A DNA stretch of 64,000 nt. Origin: Echria macrotheca. Taxonomy: Eukaryota; Ascomycota; Sordariomycetes; Sordariales; Schizotheciaceae. Of this stretch, positions 10,964-21,767 are shown piece by piece. The notes under the pieces were generated by a model. The model did no database searches and had not been told where the DNA came from. It saw nothing but the letters and a program-made list of their open reading frames with translations. Made by a program: the position numbers and the translations under genes. Each line of letters starts with the position of its first letter. Position 1 is the first letter of the stretch. The stretch covers positions 1,550,001 through 1,614,000 of the forward strand of contig MU839832.1 of assembly GCA_030411725.1 (NCBI GenBank). Reading direction: 5' to 3'.

Positions 10964-11912
10964 CGTTCTCGATAGTGAATCCTCAGAATGTGGCTGTCAA
11001 ATCCCGTCTTCTTGGGTCCCTGCTTGGCTGCGTTGATCTGCCGGGTGACACGTGGACGCCCGCCAGGATGGGCGACCTCGTTGGAAGCTCGACTGGCTCG
11101 TCTTATGCATTCCGCCATTGGAAGCTGGGCTGATCAGAGATCACTGACAGCGACACAGAAACTTTTGACTCTGCCACTGACTCGCTGCCCCGCACGCAGA
11201 CCACCCCCCCGCGCACTGCCGGCCCAGCCTGGTGGTTTTAAATCTGACAGGAAGGAACGGTCAAGTCCCCCCACACAATCACCATTGATATTTTTTTTCC
11301 TTCAAATTCTGTCACATGGCCAAGACAAGCACAAGAAGGGCTTCCCCGCCACTCACTCCCGTCTCTTGCTCCAACTCGCCATCCTCCCTATTCAGCACTT
11401 GTTCCGGTATGGCTGCCCGCATCACCATTCCAGCGGACGGCCCACGACCCGTTTTCATCCTTTTGGAAAGCTCATGCTTTCAGCACGCTCAAAGCTGGCC
11501 GACTGGATGGATCAAACCCCGGCCGGGAAGGAGGGGGATGGACGGCTGCCAAGCGGGCTCGATGCCGGACGAGGCCCAAAGTGGTAACGTCAACCTAGAG
11601 GCCGGCCCTGATCGGTGCAAGCGTTGGCTGCCAGAACGTTGATGAGTGCATCGCGACCGTTGATAATTGGCCGTGGTCGAGGGCCCGCATCACTCTGATG
11701 GAGCTCATCCCTGCAAATCCATTCCGCGACTTTTCTTTCATTGCTCCTACGGGCACGAATGCTCAAAATCCCCGCCGGACACCCCCCATATCCAGACTGT
11801 CGGGTCGTCCTTGTCACCCCTTTCCCAAGACCACGGTTCTGCCGCTACACCACCACCACCACCACCACCACCACCATCACCATCACGCCTCTCACCACCA
11901 TCCCCAGCAATC
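10964..11912. other. Intergenic / promoter of methyltransferase 1
   Basis: No gene supported. It contains the 5' flank of the methyltransferase starting at 11913, including the CAC microsatellite listed separately. Confidence 0.5.
11848..11886 (+). repeat. (CAC)n microsatellite
   Basis: About a dozen CAC/CAT triplets lie 25-65 bp upstream of the methyltransferase ATG, probably in its 5' leader. Length is likely to vary between strains. Confidence 0.85.
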
Positions 11913-13240
11913 ATGCCGTTCGACTCTATACCGTCTGAGGGCAGCAGCCCGGCGTCGTTCGAGTTCACGTTCGAGTTCTATCTCGACCGGAGCAGACGAA
12001 TCGAGGCTGACGTGAGTTTTCGGGGCTTGTTCGGTCCATGCTTGGCGTCGTTAACGTCTGTCAACAGCCCAACATGTCGAGCGGCGAGAACAGGTAAGCA
12101 GTGCTCTGCTACCACTTCGGACGACGGGCCAACCCAACGCCCGCTAGTGATACACAATCCTTGACCGAGAGCATATACGCCTACCACGAGCAGTACGGAC
12201 GGACCTACCACGCATACCATTCTGGCTGTACGTGTGTCCCTCGAGGTGGTTGATAGGGAGCACACTGATCACACCAGCTTACAACATGCCCAACGATATG
12301 ACGGAGCTCGAACGCATGGATAACCAGTACGAGCTCACCAAGATCATTCTCGACGATAGATTGTTCCTCGCGCCGATAAATGTGATTCGACCGCCGCGCA
12401 AGATTCTTGACATTGCCACCGGCACCGGGCGGTGGGCAATCGAGATCGGCGACAAGTTCCCCGAGGCCAAGGTCATCGGGACAGACCTGTCCCCAATACA
12501 GAGCGACCTCGTGCCGCCGAATGTCCGGTCCGAGATCGACGACGGGTACGTGTCTCGCCATCGCACTCGCTGTCGGGACTAACGGCAGGGACGCAGGAAC
12601 GAGGAGTGGCAGACGGGCGAGGATTGGTTTAACATCGACTATATCCACTTGCTGGCAACCATCGGTGCCTGGTCTGATTGGAGGCAGATCCTGGCGCAAG
12701 CATATGAGCGGCTAGCGCCCGGAGGCTGGCTGGAGGTGCAAGAGTTTGAGACCGACATCGACAGCGACCACGTCACGATACCGCCCGACAACGCCTTGCG
12801 CCGCTGGTTCGCCGACCTGCAGCAAGCTAGCATTCTCGCCGACCGCCCGATCCACCACGCTCCGCTCTTCAAGCGCATGTTCATCGAGGCTGGCTTTGTA
12901 GAAGTACACGAGAAGGTGTACAAGGTTCCTGTCAATGGTTGGCCGCGCGGCCACCGCCTCAAACGTATTGGGGAGCTGTGGTCGCAGAGCATGCGAGAAG
13001 GGCTGCCGGGGTTTAGCTACGCCCTGTTCAATCGGTGGCTGGGCATGACGACAGAGCAGATTGAGGTGTGTCTTCTTAGCCTATTTCTTCTTTTTGTCAG
13101 ACTGACAGTGGGAACAGGTCTTGCTCGTCGACGTGAGAAAAGCGCTGGCTGAAAAACGAGGGTGTCCGTACGAACGGTTCTACGTTGTCTACGGCCGGAA
13201 GCCCGAAACGCCGCCGGTTGAGGATATGATTCTGGACTAA
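11913..13240 (+). CDS. LaeA/UMTA-like SAM-dependent methyltransferase 1
   Basis: Six exons: 11913-12011, 12068-12093, 12148-12227, 12278-12545, 12597-13065, 13118-13240 (1065 nt, 354 aa). The N-terminus has the family motif QYGRTYHAYHSG followed by YNMPNDMTELERMD. SAM-binding motif I reads ILDIATGTGRWAIEIGD and is followed by VIGTDLSPIQ. Then come WFNIDYIHLL, a YERLAPGGWLEVQEFE block and the C-terminal YVVYGRKP. These are characteristic of the fungal TAM/UMTA methyltransferases related to the secondary-metabolism regulator LaeA. The substrate cannot be predicted. A second gene of the same family and length follows at 15725 on the same strand. All splice sites are GT-AG and keep frame. Confidence 0.9.
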
Positions 13241-15724
13241 ACCACACAAACCTGGTGTGCACAACACTATAATGCATTATGAATGTGGAAAGGCGGTTTG
13301 TCTCTTTAGGTGTCTAATCTTTCTACTAGATCTCGTCCTGCAGAGCACGAAACATACAGGCGCACTACGCACACGCGGTCATCACGGAGCTTCATTGGTT
13401 CAGTACATACTCGGAGTTTTTATGGCTTAAACGTCATCACCGGGAGCATTTAGATGACGGGGATTGAAGGGGAACTGGGAATGGGGTACGGAGGGGCGGC
13501 GGGGCAAGGTGTGGTCGTGATGTTTCATGGAAAGGCATCACTGTAATTAATGTAATCACGGGGTGGGGGGGGTGGGATTTTCGACATGGTCATTGTTGTT
13601 CAACAGGTCCGCATACATACCAGGAGAGGTTGCGGCAACAGCGTCGGATGGGGGGGGGGGGAGGGGGGCGCGGAGCAAACTCCGATTACGAGTTTATTAA
13701 ACCGTAGGTAGACACGAAATGCCGGGTTCGGTCCTCTCTGTCCGGGCCCCAAGTTTTTACGGCTCACATGATAGGTCAAGCTACCTATACACTTCCCAAT
13801 GCGGGATCCTGCGCTCGTGGACCCTAGCCGCGGATGGATCTACGACACTGAAGCTGGGGTATTCGGGGCCCAGAACAAAGAAAGCCTCGCCACACCCGCA
13901 CAACACCCCCACAGCAAACCGCATATTGCCGCCTGCCGGTCCCAGCAACCTGGTTCCTGGACCGATATTTGCCACAGACGGGACACGGCATGTACAAAGA
14001 GATGTTACCGGCTTGGTGGTTCCGAGCTGGGATTCGAACATGAACTTCATTGGACAATGCATGTTGAGCGTGCCGTATAGGCTGCCACAATGTATTACCA
14101 CTCTCGCGCGTCTCTCTCGCCCAGTTAGAACTACTCCCTAGAGTTAGATGTGGGCTTTCGTGTGATTCATCCCCCGTTGCCTTGAGAGAGAGACTCGGAG
14201 ATACCGTTCCGGACAAAGAATACCGGAATATTCAGTTGAGGAAATTTACCAAGCGTTGATATAGGTGACTCGCTGATTGTCGGTCTGAACTATAACGTAT
14301 ATTACCTCATGGCAGGGGCCTCAATGGACTTTTTATGGATCGCATATGGCACGGTGCAATGGTCGGATGGACGACGGATGTATGGTAGGGGGGTTGTGGA
14401 ATCCCAGGTGGTGAAGTCTCTTCCTGTTCTGTGGTGCATGTCGTGGAAGAGACTAAGACACGTGTTGTGGTTTTTAGAACAGGCTTTTTAGTGGCATGTC
14501 TTAATCCAAAGCGGAGGTAGGTGCGAAGGTTTGAATTCAAATGGGTTCATACAGATAGGTTTCGAGAAGTAGTTGGGATTGTCGGACGAAGTTGACTTTG
14601 AGGAGAGACACCCTCCGGACCGGGAGAACCGAGACCGTTGGGGTGATGTCGGTTGTGTGATTGTGTTCTCCTCCCTCTTCACCATGATCGTGTCCTGAGT
14701 GGTCGTGGTGTTCATGATGTTGGTGGCTGCTGACATTGTTCCTTTATTTTGTAGTGTTTTGATGGGGTCGGATGAGATGTGAAGTGTTGGTCGGGTGTGT
14801 GGCGGGTTGGTGGTTTGGATGTCGTGTACACCCGCAGGACTGCTGCTTCCGATCCAGCATTTCATCCGAATCGAGTCGATGGCAGTATGCAGTCCGATGT
14901 GTCACGCATGACAAGTAGTCGGCAGCCACCTCTCTACACGGGTTTCGCCGCCGGTGAAGACCGTCTTCCAACCCCTGATACCCCTGACCGCCATGTTGGC
15001 GTCTCCCGCAGTCTTATCAAACAACCCATGTTTATCATGATTCTTTTACATCCAGGCCTGAGCATGACATCAGCAATAGAAGACATATGCGCATCTTTTT
15101 GCTTTTTTAAAGTCCTACCTAATCATGCCATTTGCGCATTTGGCCATCCAATCCCCGAGTACCATCCAGGGTCAGGTACATGTAGGAAGATGCAGCCCCC
15201 TCAACGCGGCAACGGCATCGCTTTGCATTTTCCGTAATGCGTGTCTCAGGCCAGATCTCCACGTCTCTTTCTGTGAAAAATTTCGACTTTACATCCTTTT
15301 CTCTTCCATTTCACTCTACTGAACCCACTGAATAAACATTTTCCCCAAAATTGACGTAGCCAAAGTCAACCCAACAATGTCATTCCGTTCCAAGGACAGA
15401 CTCGCCCCGCTTGTAAGGATGAAATCCCTGTGCCCATCGCGCATGTCGTGACAACAACGCATCCTATCGGGGCCTCACCCGTGGCTTGCTAGAACGAACA
15501 AGGTAACGTTAACCACCAAGTCACCTGCAGCGTGACTGACCCGATCCGCGGAGCTGCAAGGACCTGCATCCGACGGACTCCAGGGGTTCAAACCGACGTG
15601 TGTGCGCTTTTCAAAACTCAATGCTATTACTTAACACCTTTGGTTCCCTCTTGGTCGTCTTAGTAGCTCTTTCTTTGTCTCATCACAGCCCCACTCTGTG
15701 CATACCCCCTTAGCCTCATCCGCA
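13241..15724. other. Long intergenic spacer
   Basis: About 2.5 kb between the two methyltransferase genes. It contains G-rich tracts near 13560-13580 and 13650-13668 and no convincing spliced gene. A weak minus-strand candidate is listed at 14488-14736. The last few hundred bases are pyrimidine-rich and act as 5' flank of the next gene. Confidence 0.5.
14488..14736 (-). CDS. Possible small ORF (doubtful)
   Basis: An ORF of 82 aa begins MSAATNIMNTTTTQD in acceptable context (GGAACAATGTC) and is Ser/Thr/Pro-rich. A different frame across the same bases reads as a His-rich stretch (HHEHHDHSGHDHGEE) but has no start codon. No homology or motif supports either, so this is a low-confidence entry. 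Confidence 0.15.
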   Translation of the reverse strand: MSAATNIMNTTTTQDTIMVKREENTITQPTSPQRSRFSRSGGCLSSKSTSSDNPNYFSKPICMNPFEFKPSHLPPLWIKTCH

Positions 15725-17475
15725 ATGGCGACCAACCCCGAACCCGAACACGCCACCCCGGCAACCGAAGCACCAGCAGCACCTGCACCGGCTTCAGCGC
15801 CCGCCAATCCCATCCTTGAACCCGACGTTTGTCCTTTCCTCTCCAGGTTGTCAACAACACCCCTAATTTTGCACAGGCGAACACCGGCGATCAAGACAGC
15901 AGCGATGCGGACTCGGCTTTCAGCGCGGTATGTTCCCCGTCCGTCTCAGCACTGGCGTCTAGCGACAAGTAGCGGTGAGATTGACAGGACTCGTCGTGCG
16001 ATTCTCAGGGTCTCGTGAGCGACACGGCGTCGATTAGTTCGAGTATCCTCAAATTTCGAGAGGAGAATGGACGGACGTATTCGAGTTTCAAGGCGAGCGG
16101 TATGTTTTTTGAGAACCTCCCCGGGGTTGGTTCTGAGAGGCTGACGACTTGAAGCGTATTTCATGCCTAATGATGAGGTTTGCTTTTCCGGCACAAAGTA
16201 AAGGGGTTTGCTGACTTTGTTTGTTCAACTTGGAAGATTGAGAAGGAGAGATTGGGTATGTTGCCAGTGGGGTGGTCTTTAAGGGAGGGGACAAGTGGTA
16301 GCTGACGTGGTGTAGATCTCCAGCATACCATGATGTTACTGCTGCAGGATAATCGGTTGCATCTTTGTCCGGCGGGGAAGGACAAGCCCATGAGGAGGGT
16401 GCTCGATGCAGGGACCGGGACGGGGATTTGGGCTATGGACTTTGGTGTGTTTGCTACTCTTTTTTTTGTTTGGGGAATTTCATGTGAGGATGGGGTAAAG
16501 GCTGACTCAGTACAGCGGATGAGAATCCGGACACGGCGGTAAAGTGCCCCAGAACGTCGAATGGGTTTGGTTGGGACTGACAAATTAGGTCGTCGGTGTC
16601 GACATCAGTCCGATCCAGCCAGCTTTGTAAGACTACTCCTTACCCCGAGCCTTGACACCCTGCTCTATCTTCGATAAGCAAACTATAACATAGAAGAATG
16701 AGGAGATGGTTGGCGGGAGAGGAGAGGCAGATATGCCTGCTAACCGCAAATTATCACAGCGTCCCCCCAAACGTTGAATTCTTCGTCGACGACCTCGAGG
16801 AAGAATGGAACTACACCCGCCCCTTTGACTTGATCCGCCTCTCCAACATGACCGGGTCCATCCGCGACTGGCCCAAGTTCTTTGCCCAGTCGTACAGACA
16901 CCTCGCCCCCGGAGGCTGGATCGAGATCATGGACCCCATCAACCCCCCCACCTCGGACGACGGGACTCTCACTGACAAGACAGCCCTGGACAAGTGGGGC
17001 CGGCTTATGTCCGAGGCGGCGGCGAAGCTGGGCAGTCGGCTTGATTCGGCGCTGGGGTATGAGGAGCAGCTCGCTGCGGCGGGGTTTACGGGTGTGGTGA
17101 GGACGGATTATAAGTGGCCTTCGAATACTTGGCCCAAGGACCGGCTGTATAAGAATATTGGTATTTACCCTTTCTTGTGTCTCTGTGTCTGTGCCTCATG
17201 TGGGGTGGCCATTGTTGGTTGACAATCCGTGATAGGCGCTTGGAACCATGAAAATGTCCTGCAAGGACTGCACGGGTTCACCGTGTCGCTGTTCACCAAC
17301 GTCCTGGGCTGGTCGGCTGCCGAAGTCGAGACATTCCTCATCGATGTGCGCAAGGACCTGAAGAACCGGGAGATACATGCATACTGGCCGGCGTAAGTCA
17401 CCCCCGCCGTTATGCTTCAGATGCAAAGCTGACAACTTGGACAGACGGGTCATCTACGCTCAGAAACCCCTGTGA
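15725..17475 (+). CDS. LaeA/UMTA-like SAM-dependent methyltransferase 2
   Basis: Eleven exons: 15725-15826, 15877-15927, 16009-16099, 16155-16177, 16237-16255, 16316-16444, 16516-16538, 16589-16626, 16760-17160, 17236-17392, 17445-17475 (1065 nt, 354 aa). Motifs in order: an Ala/Pro-rich N-terminus, REENGRTYSSFKAS, YFMPNDEIEKERLDLQH, motif I RVLDAGTGTGIWAMDFAD, VVGVDISPIQPAFVPPNVEF, HLAPGGWIEIMD and VRKDLKNREIHAYWPARVIY. Exon 5 is only 19 nt. The intron 16627-16759 is 133 nt, longer than the rest. The predicted length equals that of methyltransferase 1 but the intron pattern differs greatly. It is likely cytosolic or nuclear, with unknown substrate. Confidence 0.88.
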
Positions 17476-17528
17476 TGTTGAGGCTGCTGGACAGCAAATG
17501 GAGTTGCATTCTTGAGGGCGACATTTGA

Positions 17529-17572
17529 AGCGTTTACATCGACGGAGCACCTGGGTTTGAATTCCAGCCAGT
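17529..17572 (+). pseudogene. Decayed tRNA-like 3' end
   Basis: The T-arm-like CTGGGTTTGAATTCCAG at 17551-17567 is preceded by GAAGCGTTTA, resembling the 3' halves of the two tRNA-like units downstream (AGCGTTTA, then CTGGGTTCGAATCCCAG). No matching acceptor stem or A box was found. It is probably a degraded third copy in the 3' flank of the methyltransferase gene. Confidence 0.4.
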
Positions 17573-17652
17573 CTAAACTTTTGTTTTTATAAGCATCAGG
17601 TGATAGGGGCATATAGACTCAAAGTACACCACCCCATCTAACAAACCCAACA

Positions 17653-17779
17653 GGGCGGGTAGCGTAGTGGTCAGCGCATTCACTGAGCGTAATCTGTTCC
17701 AAGCGAAATCCAGCGTTGCTTCTAAATATATATACCAAGCGTTCATTGAAAGACCTGGGTTCGAACCCCAGCCCGCCCA
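17653..17779 (+). tRNA. tRNA-like Pol III gene with intron, copy A (anticodon unclear)
   Basis: The acceptor stem GGGCGGG pairs with CCCGCCC, followed by A as discriminator. The D-arm/A box is TAGCGTAGTGG, and the T arm/B box CTGGGTTCGAACCCCAG is perfect. A T6 terminator follows within 20 bp. Between the arms lie about 60 nt beyond a normal tRNA, as for an intron. The anticodon stem would be TTCAC/TTGAA with one mismatch, and the loop lacks U33, so no credible anticodon can be assigned. The variable loop AGAC is the same as in the tRNA-Asp at 32.5 kb. It is either a tRNA pseudogene or a tRNA-like RNA gene. Confidence 0.5.
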
Positions 17780-17862
17780 TCTTTATCTTTTTTCGTACCA
17801 CGGTTATATTGGAGGAGGTTATATAGGCCTGTGACACACTACTACCAGCAATGAACTTGAAG

Positions 17863-17973
17863 GGGCGGGTAGCGCAGTGGTCAGCGTGTTCCTGAGCGTT
17901 TCATCAGCGTTGTTTTCTTCACTTCCCATCCAGCGTTTAGCGAAAGACCTGGGTTCGAATCCCAGCCCGCCCA
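17863..17973 (+). tRNA. tRNA-like Pol III gene with intron, copy B (anticodon unclear)
   Basis: This is a paralogue of copy A, 83 bp downstream on the same strand. It shares the GGGCGGG/CCCGCCC acceptor stem, A box TAGCGCAGTGG, B box GGTTCGAATCC, the AGAC variable loop and a downstream T6 run. The insert is shorter and differs, but both inserts contain a CAGCGTTG motif. The anticodon stem is poor (TTCCT/GCGAA). Intact promoters, acceptor stem and T arm in both copies, against a non-canonical anticodon arm in both, is unusual. Confidence 0.5.
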
Positions 17974-17979
17974 ACTGTT

Positions 17980-18426
17980 CCCTTTTCTTTTTTGTCTCCC
18001 GACATTCAGGCATCAAGAGCTGGGGTAGATGAAACCCAGCATTGACCAACCCATGTCCCGACCCTTTTTGTTGATCGAAAGCGGCCTAGAGTCACGAGCA
18101 CAGGGCCCTGCTGGGCCTAGCTCGCGCTGGCATATATCCACAGTTAGGATTCTAAGGTGCTGACCTTAGAATTCTGGCAATCTTTTTGGAAGGCTGGTCA
18201 ATTGGGTGTGGGTCTGGTTGAAAGTGGTCACACCTAGTATCATACAAGTTCTAGCTGTACTGTATCTCTGTATCCATCAAGGCTACCTGGGGAGACCGTT
18301 GTTCCCGTGTTACACAACGAATTACGAAAAAAACCGAGCATTATTGACTTCATGCATATTTCCCTCGATGCAACACAGCGACAATTGGCAACTCGGTTCG
18401 TGCCCACCCTCCAGACGAAAAACATC
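17980..18426. other. Intergenic, nothing identified
   Basis: Spacer between the tRNA-like units and the 3' end of the minus-strand membrane gene. No coding or RNA feature is supported. Confidence 0.5.
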
Positions 18427-19699
18427 TCACCACCGCTCTTGTTCCGCACCCAGCGCCAGCTGCAACGTGACAACACTCTGACACGCCTGCGCAAAAAATG
18501 CAAGCAGGGCACTCCAGCTCATCGGCAGGTACAGATACATCACAAGCGAGCCCACAACAGCGAGCACGCCCAAGACCGAGGAAACCTGCGCCCAGCGCGT
18601 GTATGCCGACGACAGCGGCCTCCGCAGCAAAGGAACTACCGCAGTGGATATGCCCAGCACGCACATGATCGAGTTGAGGATGAGCAGGTAGAAGTCTGCG
18701 TCGATGCTGGAGCCTTGGGTCTGGGCTAGGTCTCCCCAGGCCAGGTAGAGAGGGACGCAGCAGGCTAGGATGGTGAGGAATACCGCCGAGACGAGCCATG
18801 GGCCGTTTTTCTGGATCTGTTAGAGCCTCGGCCGGAAGTTTTTGCAAAAGGTATGACGTACATGTTGAGACCGGTAGGGATAAGCTTCCGCCACTGCCTT
18901 GTCCTTTTCTTGTCCGCGGAGCGGGTATAAATCGAAATATGGCTCGGGAGGCGGAGTGTATCCGTTAAGAGGACTTCCCTGCAAGTTGTATACTGTCGTA
19001 AATCGTTCCAGGAGCTGTATCTTGGTCCGGATGCTGCTGCAGAGGTGCTCGACCTCTGGTGTTTTGTGTGTGAACTCGAGCCGGTCGAAGTTCTCGGCTG
19101 CTCTGTTCCGCTCTTCTAGAATATCGAAAGCCCTGACCTTGGCTAGCCTCCATTCTGGGAGGCCGCATGATGAGGTCGATCCTTGATGTCGTATTAAAAT
19201 CTCCAGCGCCTCCTTCCACATTGGTATATATGCCTCGTCTTTCAGATATCGTAGAATCGGCGTCAGATCTTGATGTTCGGCTTCGATATCGATGGCGAGT
19301 CGATTGAGCGCGGAGAGATTGGAGTCCGAAAAATATGGGTCCCTCTGGTCCCATCGAATTTGTTTACGAAGAATCTCACCGACGGTGTGGAAGCAGCGGG
19401 CGATTGATACGAGGTTGTCTCGGCTGCCCCTTGCGATGGTGTCGGCCAGTGAAATCGGTGCGTCTGTTCCTAACCTTTATGTCAGATCTTTTCGCAATCA
19501 GGAAGGCAAGGACTCACTTACCAGCAGACCAGGGCATCAAGGGAAATCTACGGCCACTCATATCCATGATCTCGTCTACCTTACCTAGGAGTGAGTTTTG
19601 AAGACGTCTTGGTTTGTGTTTCCTGTCCAACGGCCAGAGCCTACCGCGGTGTTGAGCACCCAAGAACAAAGCCTCGCTACACTGATTGGGATTATGCAC
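18427..19699 (-). CDS. Four-TM membrane protein of unknown function
   Basis: Exons on the minus strand: 19699-19522, 19469-18862 and 18810-18427 (178+608+384 nt, 389 aa), with introns of 52 and 51 nt. The N-terminal two-thirds is soluble and charged, with segments such as SLLGKVDEIMDMSGRRFPLM and a helical region rich in Leu, Arg and Glu. The C-terminal third has four hydrophobic helices: around WLVSAVFLTILACCVPLYL, then FYLLILNSIMCVLGI, VLGVLAVVGSLVMYLYL and SALLAFFAQACQSVVTLQLA. The start is the first ATG of the frame and could lie further upstream. The arrangement resembles fungal proteins found near incompatibility genes, but I do not recognise the family. Confidence 0.7.
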
Positions 19700-20115
19700 C
19701 TTAAATGCCTCACTTGCGTACGCAGGTCCATCTGGCCACTCTTCTGCCTTCCAAAAAGCCTAGGCAGCGGTCTGCGCAGCATTTGCAGACATGCGCCACC
19801 GCCACTTTATTACGACTGGTTAAGATGCTGTGACACATGCAGGCCGCCCAGGGCCGCCCATTCTACAGGCCCTCTTTTGCTGGTTTCACCACAGATGCCC
19901 TGGATCAGGCATGGCATCGCTTTTCAGGCAGCACAGCTGCCCCAGGACATTATTGCAACGAAACATTTGCAATTATCTTTTCCTTCCAGCAGACGGGGTT
20001 CTGGGGAAACCCACCCAAAACTTCCCGACTATCGGCGGTCAGCCGTTGGCTCGTTAGCTATAATCTCACGAAGAAAAGCCACCGCCTTTCGCACATCAGC
20101 TTCTAACGCGAAATC

Positions 20116-21767
20116 ATGCAGCTCACGGTGCTCGCCGACAATGCCGGCGCAGAGCGCTTCCACCCGAGCCCGGTCACGGCGCAGTTCAATCAACTCGATA
20201 TCGATACCCTACCTAGAACTCTTGGTGAGCAGGTTACTCGTTCGCAGGGCCTGATGGTAATGTGCGTTGCCTTCTTGAGGTGCTTGGCTTTATTGAGGGC
20301 TGATGTTATCCGTACCTCTGCCAGAATCCTCGTCAACTACCAGTCTTGGGCCTATGACGCGGTGAAGAGCGCAATTCCCCGGCTTCCGCCCAGCCTCCTA
20401 ACTGGTGCTGGGGATATGAATCGGGCTATTCTCCCTTCATTTGATGATAGCGATCAAGGTAATCCAGTCGTCGTTCATCCAGGCCCCGGCCATTACCTAC
20501 CTGGTACTAACACCTCTCTGTTCAGAATGCTGCTACATGATCGACCACGTCGATATATATGAGGGCTCTGAAATAGGTTACTCTCCTGGCCGGATAAGAC
20601 TCGGACAGTGGGCGGCGAGACGAAACTCTGTCAGCTTCCCCGTTATTAACCTCACCTCGGAACGAAATTTCTGATATAAGTCTACAGGTAGTCACCTGGA
20701 TCAGAGAGAATGGTGCACTAGTCCACGCGCCGGAACGCCCAGTGCTCACCATATTCTGCGACGAGGCCAGCGCAAGTAAGATCTGTCTGCACTACGCCGC
20801 CAACGATCACAGGTGGCAACGGCTGGAGCAGTGCATCTACTGGACGTACCTCGATTGCCTCTACGTCATGACGAGCTGGCACAGCACGCTTGAGATTGCG
20901 AGGTTCAATCTGGAGACCAAAGAGCAAGCCCTCTTCAACCGCAAAGCAGCCGGCTCCATCATCTACTAGACCAAAGAGCTACACAGGGATGCTTGAGACA
21001 GTTCAAGCGTGGAATTGACCGACTGCGCAAGCCCCAGCAATGGGATGACCTTCTCACCCGGCTAGAGGGGGTCGGCATGCAGCTCGACTTTTATGTTGGT
21101 ACTACGGCGACGATTCTCGAGCAGCAGAGGAATCTGATAAGTTTGGTATGCAACCCATGACTGAATCGAGGCAGTTGATGATGGACTGATGAAATGCAGA
21201 CGTTCGAACTTGAGAACATAGCCCAGAGCAGAGGAGTTGCGAGACTCAACGGGCTGGCATTTGTTTTCCCTCCGCTCAGTTTCGTAGCGGTTAGCGTTCC
21301 CCCCGCAATTCAGGCATATTGAAGTCACTAACCATAGTGATAAATAGACCATTTTCGGCATCACGACCTTCGATACGCCAGCATTCTGGTACCCCGTCGC
21401 CGCCGTCCCGGTCCTCACCCTCACCGTATGCGCAGCCCTGGGTATAAACCGCATAATGGCACACGTGGAGTCCCTCAGATCCCAGCGAGAATCCGTTTCG
21501 GTCCGAATGCCGACCTTACCCTCCAAAAAGGACTTACGAGTCCCAGACCCCGAAGTGATCATCAGCACACCTGGGGAACAACGAACCACCGTCGCCTCTG
21601 AGATACGAGGAGAAATACCCCCTTCAATTCGTAATGCAGGGTACTCGATGATGTCAGCGGGGTTTAGGGTTAGCGGTGTGGCGAGAGTCGACAGCGACCG
21701 GCTTAACGCCAACATGGCAGGTTCTCGGCCTAAGCGGTCCCCGAGCAACATATTTCGACGCGCATAA
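20116..21767 (+). pseudogene. CorA-like membrane protein, apparently broken
   Basis: Supported segments: 20116-20458, 20526-20629, 20688-21145, 21200-21289, 21348-21767. The 3' part shows a long helix (QLDFYVGTTATILEQQRNLI), LTFELENIAQSRGVARLNGL, then two TM helices separated by FGITTF, the layout of fungal CorA-like (Mg transporter fold) proteins. The GMN motif itself is absent. In segment three the frame meets TAG at 20967-20969 (SIIY-stop-TKELHRD), and reading must shift near 20990 to reach RQFKRGIDRLRK. The segment is 458 nt, one short of a multiple of three, consistent with a 1-nt deletion. A weak alternative is an intron at 20903-20976 (GTTCAA donor), which would avoid both. The start is uncertain. 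Confidence 0.6.

Noticed and set aside
13560..13670. G-rich tracts as a regulatory G-quadruplex
   Set aside because: Runs of G are present but irregular, and far from any start or end of a supported gene; no function can be argued.
21062..21751. A 229-codon open frame on the minus strand
   Set aside because: It overlaps the CorA-like 3' exons antisense, and the plus strand has the TM and long-helix features with good splice sites.
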